Assembly (NCBI GenBank): GCA_011799875.1 | Contig: CM022303.1 | Location: 66,110,171-66,174,170 of the forward strand | Length of the DNA: 64,000 nt | Direction of reading: 5' to 3' | Origin: Thinopyrum elongatum | Lineage: Eukaryota > Streptophyta > Magnoliopsida > Poales > Poaceae | Shown: in pieces, positions 48,172 to 59,555 of the stretch | Numbering within the stretch: position 1 is the first letter of the stretch | How the letters are laid out: every line of letters starts with the position of its first letter | Translations under genes and position numbers: made by a program | Notes under the pieces: model-generated | Seen by the model: the letters and a program-made list of their open reading frames with translations, nothing else | What the model was told of the DNA's origin: nothing | Database searches by the model: none

Positions 48172-48885
48172 AAGTGTCATCCCCAGCTTCAAAATCATAG
48201 TTAGATTTTGCAAAATCTTGATCAACACTTGAGTCTGATGCATAGCTAAATTCTTCTTCACTCTCATCTGAAAAAATTTCTTCATTATCATCTTCTACTT
48301 CCTTAGTAGCACTGACCTCTTCTTCTAATTCCTCATCAACCAAATTCTCCTTCCCCTTCCTTTTCATCTCGGTATCTTCTGGGGCAAAATCTGTTTTTAA
48401 CTTCCTCCTAACAGACATAGAATTGTTCCTGCACAACTCTTCATAGCCACCAGACATCATGCTAAACATGTGTTCACTGAATGTAGGAACAAAATTCCAT
48501 GCTGGCACATCCCTCTTCTCAAATGCATTCTTGCAAGGACTAATTACTGTAGGTAACTCTACTGGTTGCAAAAGCACATCGTCCCAAAGTTGTTTCTCTA
48601 GCACATTGTCATGATCAACATAGACAAGCAATTTGTGCAAACCATGTGCACAAGCTGATTCTGCCATAATTGTTGCATGCATGTCCAACATCATCTTCTG
48701 CAAACCATTTGCAATAGTGTTGCCTGGCTACAACCAGTACACTTGAAACCCAATTTCAGGGACAACATAGCCTAATTGCTTGATCATCTAATCCAAAAGG
48801 GCACAACAGAAAGTCCCCTTCTCACATCCATCGAGAACACCGACTAATTCCTGCATGTAGGCACGATTTGACTGAACTCCACAGA
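48172..48885 (-). pseudogene. Upstream half of a split Mutator-like transposase-type frame
   Basis: The longest open part begins near 48703 on the minus strand, but the same frame continues upstream to at least 48885 through two TAG codons (48788-48790 and 48728-48730). That upstream part reads AYMQELVGVLDGCEKGTFCC, then PGNTIANGL. The middle is an acidic stretch (EELEEEV, DDNEEIFSDESEEEF) leading to the SNYDFEAGDD core, where element C interrupts it. Acidic N-termini of this form occur in MULE transposases of grasses; that assignment is from pattern recognition. The other half is at 7737-7964. Confidence 0.6.
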
Positions 48886-49654
48886 ACTATCCATTTTGAT
48901 GAATTCCAATGCTAAGTCACTAAAATCACCTACATTGAAAAAAATTGAACAAAATTACAATTTGTACGACCATCCCCAAATTTACGGCAACAATGTTTTT
49001 TTGTTAATTTCATCGTCACACAACGATCTAATCCACACGCAAGTACCTACTCGTGTACGACAATACTAGTTTGAGGTCCATTTCAACCAAAATTGACCGA
49101 AATTTCATCAAGCTCTCATCGTCGCCGGAAACCCAAATCCCAACTCGGAGAGACAAGAAAAGCTTGCCGTATGGAAGAGCTTCACCCAAAGGAAACTGTC
49201 ACCATGGAATATGTTCATCACCACCACAGGTCACTCCATCATCAACGATGCCTGCGTTGCCATCACCACCCACACCAAGCCCATCGCTTCATACGGCGTG
49301 CGATGGGCCATCATCGCCTTCAGGCGATGCGGCAACCTCGTCATCCTCTCTGCCACTGCCTACCACAGAGGCCGCGACGGTCAGGACTGTCGCCGTCGAC
49401 GACGGAGACAAGCACCTAGTCAGCTGCATGACGCTCTCCGGTCGAAACACATGGTCAGGGGTCAAAAGTGGAGCTATCCTTCCTCCCAGGGTCTTTACTG
49501 CAATTTTACAGTCATCCGTGCGCCGTCGCTGTGGGTCCAACACTGAGTCAGCACGCCACATACGCAAACAAATCAGTAGGAAACAACAGAGTGACCCATT
49601 CGCTCATGAAACGAACCAAAGTGACCCGTTCATCACATTTTGAGACAAGTGTGA
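48886..49654. other. Flanking DNA, unrecognised; open frame at 49053-49643 (+)
   Basis: A 196-codon plus-strand frame is Ser/Thr/Pro- and Arg-rich (SSPPQVTPSSTMPALPSPP) and overlaps other open frames. It matches no family I know and may be chance. Its last part is duplicated at 49888-50028. Confidence 0.35.
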
Positions 49655-50210
49655 CACTAGTAGAAAACAGGGCTTTGGTCCAAGCTCGATCTACACATTA
49701 GTCCTGGTTGCATTACGAATCAGGACTAATGTGAGCATTAGTCCCGGTTCGAGCGGCTAGGGCGCCGGGCAGGCATTAGTCCCGGTTCAAATGGGACCTT
49801 TAGTCCCGGTTGGAGACACCAACCGGGACTAAAGGGTGCGATGCCCTTTAGTCCCGGTTGGTGGCTCCAACCGGGACTAAAGATCTAATCCGTGCGCCGT
49901 CGCTGTGGGTCCAACACTGAGTCAGCACGCCAAATACGCAAACAAATCAGTAGGAAACAACAGAGTGACCCATTCGCTCATGAAACAAACCAAAGTGACC
50001 CGTTCATCACATTTTGAGACAAGTGTGACACTAGTAGAAAACAGGGCTTTGGTCCAAGCTCGATCTACAAATTAGTCCTGGTTGCATTACGAACCAGGAC
50101 TAATGTGAGCATTAGTCCCGGTTCGAGCGGCTAGGGCGCCGGGCAGGCATCAGTCTCGGTTCAAATGGGACCTTTAGTCCCGGTTGGAGACACCAACCAG
50201 GACTAAAGGG
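49514..50210. repeat. Tandem duplication spanning the left boundary of the small CACTA
   Basis: 49514-49836 and 49888-50210 match over 323 bp with about seven differences, an offset of 374 bp. The unit joins 141 bp of flanking DNA to the first part of the CACTA element, so the CACTAG terminus appears twice (49655 and 50029). Confidence 0.88.
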
Positions 50211-51799
50211 GTTCTCAAATTTGTTTTTTGTTCTTCCATTTGGTTTTGTTTTTAGTTTATGTTTTAAATTGCTTATATCTTTTAGCATATTTGATGTTTT
50301 TGAGTGATTCTTTTTGCATTAGATTCAAAATTTGCTTCAAACCCTAGATTGTGAATAATTTGAGTTTAAAAATAGTTTTTAATTTAATTCTTTTTGCTCG
50401 TAGTCACATGTTAGATTGTTGTCACAGTAATATTTATTTGGTTATTTTTAGAATAATTTAAATTAGGATTTTAATTAAAACAATACTGTTTTACTTATAT
50501 AGTTGTTTTAGTCCTTTAATTGTTATTTTTAATTATTTTTAGTTAGTTCTTTCTATAGATTTTAACATATTGTAGTATGCTTCTGTTAGACAATAGTAGA
50601 TAAATTTTTATAATTAATTAATATTAATTTTGCTACTATTTTGTATTAATAGTTGTTTAGTCTTTAATAATAGTTGATAGAATTAGTTTTGCTATATTAA
50701 AAAGTAATTCTTTTTGCCACTTTAATAGAACGTGACTCTGGCTTGATTAACCTTAGTTACAACTGGCTGGGACGGTGGTAGCAGATGTAGTCGACGGTAG
50801 TATTGGATGGACACCATCCCGGACTAAAGGAGTTATGCAATTTTCAAACTCTACCCCCCCTCCCCCGCATCGCAATTTCAGTTTTGAAAAAAATAAAGAA
50901 AATGATAAAAACTTCAAAAATTAAAATCCTTCGAGATGTAGTTATGTTACTACATCTACTACTTAGAAAAATTAAAAAACATAAATTTCGACATGTTTTA
51001 CAAAAAATTGTTATGAAAAAGTAAAACGGCTATAACTTTTGCATACGATGTCGAAAAAAAAGTATAATATATCAAAATATTCAGCACGAAAAGCCGATTC
51101 CGATTTCGACCGCCATAGGCTGTTTTGGAAATTTTTAGAATCCTCAAATTCTGAAAGGGAAAAAAGTTATCCTCAAATTTAAGTTTTTTTGAATTTTTGG
51201 TCAAACTATGGTCAAATTACTTATTCAAGAAATATTAGTGTTACTAAATAATTATTGTTTTTTAGTATAATAGTTTCAAACTCAAACGATGAAACGTGTG
51301 ACTTCATGCTCAAGTTCAACTCCTAAGGGTTAATAGGATTGACAGTTTACTATTGTCAGGAAAACAACAAGTGCAGACTTGGAAACTAGGGGGAATAGAA
51401 CTCGAAAGTTAAGCGTGCTTAGGCTGGGGTAGTGAGAGGATGGGTGACCGGCCGGAAAATTAGACGATTTGAAATGAGTGCTCCACACTTGAGCAGTGAT
51501 GAGGGGTGGTGATTACAGATTAAATTGTCAAATAATTCAGAAATTTGAAAATCAGGAAAAAAATTTCAAAAAAAAATTCCTTTAGTGCCACGTGGAGCGC
51601 CTTTAGTCCCGGTTCGTAAGCCAACCGGGACTAAAGGTGGAGCTCCAGACTGCGGCCACGTGGAGCGCCTTTAGTCCCGGTTCGTAAGCCAACCGGGACT
51701 AAAGATTTTGGGCATTAGTCCCGTTTGTTTTGTCCCGGTTACAGAATCGGGACTAAAGGCTCTCTGAAACCGGGACTAGCACCCTGTTTTCTACTAGTG
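49655..51799. mobile_element. Small non-autonomous CACTA element
   Basis: The ends are CACTAGTAGAAAACAGG and its complement, flanked by TGA (49652-49654 and 51800-51802). Subterminal TTTAGTCCCGGTT repeats match those of the large CACTA at 9682. It has no transposase; the interior is AT-rich and holds a 5S-rRNA-like segment at 51397. A second left terminus at 50029, also preceded by TGA, arises from the tandem duplication. Confidence 0.88.
51397..51459 (+). ncRNA. 5S rRNA-derived segment with internal promoter boxes
   Basis: AAGTTAAGCGTGCTT (the 5S A-box region) is intact. After an altered middle comes AGGATGGGTGACC (most of the C-box region), with near-correct spacing. The 5' third and the 3' end of 5S rRNA are absent, so this is not a ribosomal gene. 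It could act as an RNA polymerase III promoter, like the 5S segments in Cassandra elements. Confidence 0.75.
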
Positions 51800-51802
51800 T
51801 GA

Positions 51803-52690
51803 CAAATGTGCTCATCTCGCGAGAGTTAATTGACGAATGGTGCATTTATCTCATGAGAGAATATACCAACTAAGTGGTCTCGCGGCCTATACATGTGGGA
51901 GATCTGCAAAGCGAGCTTACACACATAGGCCTCTGAAGGTGGTCCGACATGGTCCGACGATACCCCATTGTGTAGTATTTTTTCCATCTAAAGCGTGAGG
52001 ATTGTGCCCGGCTCTTCAAGTCAAGATATGTACGCTCGCAACCGCTACATGTTGCATGTGCTTGCTTCTTGCTCTAGGCGAGCCATGACAGGGTGCAGGA
52101 ATGCTTTGGCCTCTTTTGGGTGTTGCAAGAGATGTCCTCGGTGTGTACGTCAGTTCGTTATGAGTAAAGTGCAACAGTACAACCTCCACATATGGACGAG
52201 GACGGAGACGTCCTTGCTACTATTTAAGGACAAGTGCCACAAATTAACATCCGCGATGGTTCCCTATGCCATTGGATTGAACGACCTCTGTATGGTTCCG
52301 TGGTCGCTTTTAATGGCTAAGGACAGCCCCTTCTTCATTGGCGGCGTGCTCGAGCTCAAGATTGAGTTGTGGGTGGAAGATCGGACGGATCAGTGGTGCA
52401 TTAGCCATTTGATGATGTGTAGTCGAGTCTAGATCTAAGGGCATGAAGGAATTCATAACCTGCTCTTGTATGATTTCGGCACACATTCTCATTCTCAACG
52501 ATCAAGAATCATGATATTAAATAACAATTTAATCAGTGTTAAATAAATAGCCTCAATCAATATTGTTGTACAGGTTTATAGAAAAAAATGTTAATATCTT
52601 GGTTTTAGTATTTGTTAGGGATATATCTTGGTTTTAGTAAGAAATACTATTGTTTTGTGTCATTTCACGGTGGGCATAAAACCCGATGCC
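51803..52690. other. Unassigned DNA upstream of CCT1
   Basis: A 145-codon frame at 51995-52432 (+) has several Cys residues but matches nothing I recognise and has no supporting context. Otherwise nothing is seen. Confidence 0.35.
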
Positions 52691-52990
52691 CGAACCCATA
52701 CAGCCCGAACACATTTTCGGGTACCCGAATAACCCGAAGTTAGGAAAAGGCCCAGTAAAAATCGCTGCTTGTGGCCGAGGCCCGGCCCAACACATAGCAT
52801 CAGGCCTCAATCCTCTCGTGACCTAGTTACTCGACCCCGTACCTACAGAGCCCATTAACACACATCGCGGTGCTACTGCTCTCCGCTCCGCTCCTCGCTC
52901 ACCGTTGCAACGCCATCTCGACCTCCGCCGCCGCCCTCCCACTGCGTCCTCCCCACTCCCCCCCCCCCCCCCCCCCCCCCCCGCGCCGCC
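52691..52990 (+). promoter_or_regulatory. CCT1 promoter and 5' leader
   Basis: Repeated CCCGAA units lie at 52692-52740. GGCCCA motifs (site II-like, common in plant housekeeping promoters) occur near 52749 and 52784. No clear TATA box is seen. A run of 25 C residues at 52958-52982 ends eight bases before the start codon. Confidence 0.55.
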
Positions 52991-55900
52991 ATGGCGATCA
53001 CCGCCCAGGTCCCCGACATCATGGGCGAGCGCCAGTCCGGCCAGGACGTCCGCACCCAGAACGGTAACGCCCCCCTCCCCCTCCTCACCCTCCCGCTTTT
53101 CGCGCCGCGAGATCTAGGTCTAATTCGCTGCTCAATCTCCTCCGGCTGCAGTTTCGGCGTGCCAGGCGGTGGCCAACATCGTCAAGTCGTCGCTCGGCCC
53201 CGTCGGGCTCGACAAGGTACGCGCAGCTCCGCCTTCCACTCTGTATAAACGAAACCCTGTCACTGAAGTACGTAGATGCGTAGTAAGGATCAGTCAAGTA
53301 GACAGGTTCTGGATCCCCAGTAATTTCGGAAGAAAAAAAGAACCTTGTTAGAATGTGCTAAGTTAGCGTATCCGACCTGCAGATGCTGGTGGATGATATT
53401 GGTGATGTCACCATCACGAATGACGGGGCCACCATTTTGAGGATGTTGGAGGTGGAGCATCCGGCGGCGAAGGTGATGCCTGGCACACGTAGCTGACCTC
53501 GTTTTCTTTGGAGCGTTACTTTGTTCTTAGATTTTGCTGTGGTTCCATTTGTTTGTAGGTCCTTGTCGAACTGGCCGAGCTCCAGGACCGGGAGGTTGGA
53601 GATGGAACTACCTCTGTCGTCATCATTGCTGCAGAGTTGCTTAAGGTGGAAAGAGCTTTAGTGGCGATTTTTTTATTCTCTTATGAGTTTCCCTGCTATT
53701 TGTGCTCACACATGGTGTTCCTTTTCTTTTAACCAGAGAGCCAATGAACTTGTGAGGAATAAGATTCACCCGACCTCCATTATTAGTGGCTACAGGGTAA
53801 GCTTATAATTTATACTATTGATTGCAGCAGCTCCATTTTACTTGAACATTTCGAACGAAGCACGTATTGTCTTGCATTACTAATACTTACTTTTTACCTT
53901 CATATTCTTACCAGCTTGCTATGCGTGAAGCTTGCAAGTATGTTGAAGAAAAGCTGTCTGTCAAGGTAAAGGAATACTCTATGCAGAACAAATGGCAGTA
54001 TAACTCTGTTCCATTCCATGCTCACTTGCACGTTAACATGAATATTCGTCCACCCTTGTAGGTGGATAAACTTGGAAAAGACTCCCTTATTAACTGTGCT
54101 AAAACTAGCATGTCCTCGAAACTGATTACCACGGATGGTAATTTCTTTGCAAATCTGGTAAGTTCCTATCTGTGCACAGTGGAGCTCAGAAATAGTGAAA
54201 TCTGATGGTATAGTTGTCATATATTTGATTTTGGTGGCATTTGTTAAACCGCAAATAGTTATTTAGTCCATGCATGCATTTACAGCTGGCCGGTCTATTA
54301 TTTATTTCGATAATGCTGCCATGTTATGGTGTCTAGCTGCCAAGTTATTCATATTTGGAACCATACCAAATGTTAGCTGTTCCGTTGTCTTTCCATTAGC
54401 TTTGGCTAAAACAATGTGATATTTAATTGATGTGGCTGTGGTTTCTTAGGTTGTAGAAGCAGTTCAAGCTGTGAAGGCTACAAACTCCAAGGGAGAAGTG
54501 AAGTATCCAATCAAGGTAAGCAAAGTGCATTTGGTTACAATACTACATTAAATCAAAATTTTGTATTCGTAATTGCTATATGTCAAGGCGTGTCAATTTT
54601 GCTATTGCAACTGTAGATTTAAGTTGCTGGTTACCTTCTCTCTGAATGTAGATATAAGTTTTACACCCTTGTGTGGACTCTTTAGGCAAAATTTATTCTA
54701 CCAGTTTGTGCTGTTGTTTTGCTTTATGCACCATTGGTCTTTTCCTGTTGGGTGTATTAGACATCTTGATATTCATTGTGCTAGTGTGTAGTAATCTTAC
54801 ATCTACCTTAATGTTGGGCTGTCTTTTACCTGATATTAATATAATCAATTCTACTGCCACTTAAATTTTTTCTCCCGTATTAATATTGTAATGCCTTCTT
54901 ATGTACTGGACATGACGTTTGATTTATTTAACACATTGTTAGGGGAAATGTTATATGTGCCACTTACAATTTTGCTTGTAAACGGTTGTTTTTTGTTCTG
55001 CAGAGTATTAATATTTTGAAAGCTCATGGTAAAAGTGCCAAGGAAAGTTACCTGCTGAATGGTTATGCGCTGAACACTGGCCGTGCAGCTCAAGGAATGC
55101 CTACCAGAGTAACCCCTGCTAGAATTGCTTGTCTTGATTTCAACCTTCAGAAGACGAAAATGCAAATGGGTGTTCAAGTCCTTGTATCCGATCCAAGGGA
55201 ACTTGAGAAGATCCGTGAGAGGTATATGCATTTCTTATATTATGGGACGGAGGGAGTAGTTTGCATCTCATTATATATTTCCTTTTGTTATCTCCAGAAT
55301 TAATCTTCAATGAATGTGCTCTCTTAGTTATCCTGTTTGTTTCTCATTTCCTGTGATAGGTCTTCATGCCTTTCGGTATTCACAATCAATTTATCTTCTA
55401 TCTTAGGGTACCCAATATTATATACCTAACACCTTGCTTCTTTCCGCAGAGAATCTGACATAACAAAGGAGCGAATTCAGAAAGTTCTCAAGGCTGGTGC
55501 TAATGTTGTATTTACCACCAAGGGAATTGATGATATGTCATTGAAGGTACGTTTTCATACCTCAGGTAGAGTCAGATTGCTGTTCCTATCCTTGATATAG
55601 TTAGTACTGAATTTATGTATTTGGTTGAACTTGTCCACGTTAGTACTGAATTTCACATTCTTCTTAGCTGCTGGTACTTTTGGGGTGGTGCAAACACAAT
55701 CTGTTATGCTAGTTAGCATCATATGTTTGTTAATTTAGGCCCTGTTTGTTTGGGCTTTTGCTTTTGCTTTTGCAGCTTTTCCACTTTGGCCAAGAAGCCA
55801 CAAAAGCTCCTAAATAGGTGCTTTTGGAGCTTTTATGGCTTTTGGAGCTAAATATTGTTATATTGATTCATCAAAAGCCATAAAAGCCCCAAAAGCACCT

Positions 55901-58900
55901 ATTTAGGAGCTTTTATAGCTTATTGGCCAAAATGAAAAAGCTGCAAAAGCAGAAGCAAAAGCCCAAACAAACAGGGCCTTAGCCTTACGGCAGAATCTTT
56001 TATACTACAGTTATCATCATATCACTGCCACCTTCCATTCCCTGTCAATAGTACTCAGTCTCAAGTTTTTGTCCTCAGAAGTGTTCGTTTCATATGATTT
56101 GATTGTTATGAATTTGAAAAGATGTACTGGGCTGTTGTGGTGTACGTGGATATCACTTCCTGTTGACTAACTAAATCTCATGTGCTGAAACATTATTTTA
56201 GTACTTTGTTGAGGCTGGAGCAATTGCAGTAAGACGTGTGCGCAAGGAGGACTTGCGCCATGTTGCCAAGGCTACAGGTGCAACAATGGTATGCCTTATT
56301 TCTTCATATTGCCGGTTAGATAGTTATGATCAAGGAGTATTTTCATAATTTACAGTCTTTAATCTCATTCATGACTTGATTTTGTTGAAATATTACTAAA
56401 TCCGCAATACTGGAATACATTTATTTGATGATTTCCTGTGTCGAATATATGCTATTCCAGCGTAGTAGCTTACCAATCTACTCCCTCCGTCCCAAAATGG
56501 GATGGAGGGAGTATTACAGTAGGACTTCATATTATAAAAAAAACAACTTCTGTCATTGATATTCCCAAGTAATAATGAAAATAATTACTTTTTCAAGCCA
56601 AAATGAACTGCTTGTCAGTATCCTAAAGTAATAAGAACCTACAGGTGACTACTTTTGCTGACATGGAGGGTGAAGAAACATTTGATCCATCATTCCTTGG
56701 ACATGCCAGTGAGGTTGTTGAGGAAAGGATTTCTGATGATGAAATAATTCTGGTGAAAGGCACAAAGAATACAAGTGCGGTATGTATCTTCATGCCAATG
56801 TTGAGCTAGCTATACTACGATTAATGATGTAAGCATTAGTTTCAAAGCTAGAGGCATCACACTTGCATTTCTTTTATGCAGGTCTCCATTATACTTAGAG
56901 GAGCAAATGACTTCATGCTAGATGAGATTGAACGGTCTTTGCATGATGCACTGTGCATTGTGAAGAGAACTTTGGAATCCAATACGGTAAATCCTTCTTC
57001 TGCTGTTGCTTTATTAGTTGCCTTGTTGGTTCCCTGTTGTCATGATTTATGTGGTGTGTGAGATTAATCTTATTTTGTCTTTGTTTACCATTTTTCTTGC
57101 TACTAAGTGTGATTTCGAGTTAAAAGTTTAGCTGCTGTTTCCTCGTTCCCAATTTTGATATTTAAGATTCTTTTGTATATCATGTTTGTTGCTGATCCAT
57201 ACTAGTGCAATCTTTTTTTTGTAATTTTCTTTGAGGCCTTGTTTCCAAAAGCTGCAATCCCCGTTCTTGAGAACTTTTTTCATGCTTGAAGGAGAATAGG
57301 AACAGTTAAAAGCCATCATTTAAATGTAGCACTTTATTCTGTAGTATCTGCATCCCTCGTTCGCCATTTCACATAATATGCTAACATTAGATCTTCTTTC
57401 CTGGTCGGGGAATGTAGTTCTGTAAGCTGTTGTTTTCTTGTAGGTAGTGTATTTAACATGTATATTGGTCATGCAGGTAGTTGCTGGGGGTGGTGCTGTA
57501 GAAGCTGCATTATCTGTGTACCTGGAGAATCTTGCTACAACTCTTGGATCCAGGGAACAGCTGGCGATTGCTGAATTTGCAGAATCTTTGTTGATCATAC
57601 CGAAGGTTTGATCAGTTATATTTTGTACATATGATACTTGCATACTGAACCACATGATGATATACTAATGTGAGTATGGCTGTGCGATGATAGGTCCTCG
57701 CTGTTAATGCCGCAAAAGATGCAACTGACCTTGTTGCACAACTTAGGGCATATCATAATAAAGCTCAAACAAATGCTGATAAGCAGCACTTATCAAGGTA
57801 CTTGAACTTATTTATCTCTGTTAAAGATCTGAGCGTATTATGGCTCCGCTATGTTACATAGGCCTTGAAGCACTGATTACGAGTCGAGGGACTAGTTGAG
57901 ACTAGTCGACAAACTAGTCTACGAGTCGCAACTTGAGTGCCAACTACAAATCTCGTCTAGACTACTTTGTCGAGTCGAGCAGTCGACAGACTAGTCGAGC
58001 TATTTGAGTCGAGCGACTCAAAATTTTGAGGGGATAAGTTACCCAGCCCGGCCAGAGCTCGTGCTCGGGCGGCAGCCATGGCCGTGACACGTACGCGCGC
58101 GCGGCCCTGAGACGAGAGAGAAGGAAGAGAGATAGAGGAGAGGAGAGGAGAGGAGGAGGCATGGCGGTGGTCGGCGGAAGGTGGCCGGAGGCGCGGGTCG
58201 CGCGCGCGTGCTCCCGTGCGTGATGGTGCTGGCGGTGGCAATGGGATCGATCGGGAGCTAGGGTTACAGTGACTGGGGGGCTAAGTAGGCTGGACACTTG
58301 GGCCCAAATGGGCCAGCTGGGGGGGGGGGGGGTGCTGCGTGGCGCTGGGCTGGGCCTGGTGAGCGTCGCATAGCACTTCTGGTTTTATTGCATACTGCAC
58401 TGTTAGTATGTACTACATACTACTACTAGGTATTAATAGTTGAGTATTACAGTACCATGTCGACTAGTCCAGCACTAGTCTAGACTAGTCACGATTAGTC
58501 TATGAGTCTCAACCTCGGAACGACTCGTCGACTCGTAAACCTTGCCCTTGAAGGCTAGTATCACCACCCTCGAGGAAAATAGTTATGCACTCTGGGCTGA
58601 GATGTGCGTGTTGAGCAATGATATATAGTATATAGACAATATTCCCATCGGTTTCCTGTACAGGAGACTGCAAGATCCATCTCAGTGTCCACTTGAGCTT
58701 TCTTTTGTAGAGTACCAGAATACTTATGATTTAAATTTTGAATTGTCATTGGGGAAGTGCGCACCTAGATGCATAATTTGGTAACAGTGATGGCTACTAG
58801 ATATTTTTTATTTATTTCAGTAATTCAATATATTTGTCCATTTTCTGTTTTGTTCTGCTACTGCACATCTTCAGTTTTTTGTCTTGCGCTACTGCACATT

Positions 58901-59186
58901 TTCAACTCTGTTCGAATTTGCTGCAGCATGGGTCTTGACCTGACGAAAGGTGTAATCCGCAACAACCTTGAACATGGCGTGATCGAGCCAGCAATGAGCA
59001 AAGTGAAGATCATCCAGGTTGGTTGGTTAACTTATTCGCTTGTCACCCACATTGCTTATGCCGAGATCCATGGCACATCTCATGTAACTTTTTGCTCTGC
59101 AGTTTGCCACAGAAGCAGCCATTACCATTGTGAGGATTGACGACATGATCAAGCTCGACAAGGAAGAGTCTGGCCAAGAAGAGTAG
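52991..59186 (+). CDS. CCT1: T-complex protein 1 subunit alpha (CCT1), 17 exons, intact
   Basis: It encodes one subunit of the cytosolic CCT/TRiC chaperonin, the ATP-driven double ring that folds actin, tubulin and other proteins. Exons: 52991-53063, 53152-53216, 53383-53472, 53559-53645, 53737-53796, 53915-53965, 54062-54157, 54450-54515, 55004-55221, 55450-55546, 56202-56288, 56645-56779, 56882-56986, 57477-57605, 57694-57797, 58927-59017, 59103-59186. All introns are GT-AG, and the spliced frame is 545 codons, the usual length. Visible motifs are [12 protein letters not shown] (36-47), NDGATIL (59-65), the ATPase signature GDGTTS (90-95), VVAGGGAVE (411-419) and the ATP-site region [13 protein letters not shown] (454-466). 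The start has a strong GCCGCCATGG context. No lesion was found. Introns 9, 10, 11 and 15 hold miniature transposons. Expression is probably constitutive. Confidence 0.97.
55232..55258. mobile_element. Stowaway-type end remnant in CCT1 intron 9
   Basis: CTTATATTATGGGACGGAGGGAG followed by TA matches the right end of Stowaway elements. It starts only about ten bases after the exon 9 splice donor. The left half is missing. Confidence 0.6.
55738..55978. mobile_element. Tourist-like (PIF/Harbinger) miniature element in CCT1 intron 10
   Basis: This 241-bp near-palindrome starts GGCCCTGTTTGTTTGGGC and ends with its complement. The 3-bp duplication TTA (55735-55737 and 55979-55981) flanks it. It would fold into one long hairpin. 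It has no coding capacity. Confidence 0.85.
56481..56511. mobile_element. 31-bp Stowaway relic in CCT1 intron 11
   Basis: CTCCCTCCGTCCCA and its near-complement TGGGATGGAGGGAG are separated by three bases and flanked by TA on both sides. Only the two terminal repeats of a Stowaway element remain. Confidence 0.75.
57871..58545. mobile_element. hAT-type non-autonomous element in CCT1 intron 15
   Basis: The 8-bp duplication CCTTGAAG (57863-57870 and 58546-58553) flanks 675 bp whose ends share an imperfect inverted repeat containing TTACGAGTCGA. CTAGTC/GACTAG units recur inside both ends. The middle is GC-rich with a G run near 58320. Eight-base duplications are typical of hAT elements. It accounts for much of the long intron 15. 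Confidence 0.75.
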
Positions 59187-59555
59187 CCATATGCCATTTT
59201 ACGATCCCTGTTTGCTGTTTGTTACGCGTTGGGCTGGTTGGTAGACTCTTAGATTTGCTGGTTGAGGTTTTCCTTTTCCTCTTTGTATTAGCCAACATTC
59301 TCGTAGAATGTTGTACGGAAGATGGATGCGTGAGTGTGTATCGCTGTGTTTGTGGGTAGTAGAACAACTCGTGAATGGAAGCAAATTTTGCCTGCAGCTT
59401 TAGGGCATTGCTGATAGCTCATGGGGGGTAACATTGTTTACATATGTCTTGATCCACTGTTACCACTGCTTCACAGGATGCTGCTGTATAATGTTTGGCC
59501 CATTTAATATGCAGTTACTTGGGTTTAATACGCGAGCAGTCAGGCACTTAATACG
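59187..59555 (+). other. CCT1 3' untranslated region and downstream flank
   Basis: It follows the TAG at 59184-59186. T-rich stretches (for example TTTGTATTAG near 59282) fit a 3' UTR. The exact polyadenylation site cannot be read. Confidence 0.5.

Noticed and set aside
49053..49643. 196-codon plus-strand frame as a host gene
   Set aside because: Biased composition, three overlapping frames, no domain and no splice context. Kept only as an unassigned region.
52870..53297. Overlapping open frames around the start of CCT1
   Set aside because: They run through introns or the poly-C tract. Only the frame starting at 52991 continues correctly through splicing.
57957..58297. Arg/Ser-rich minus-strand frames in CCT1 intron 15
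   Set aside because: They lie in the GC-rich middle of the hAT-type element and show no domain.
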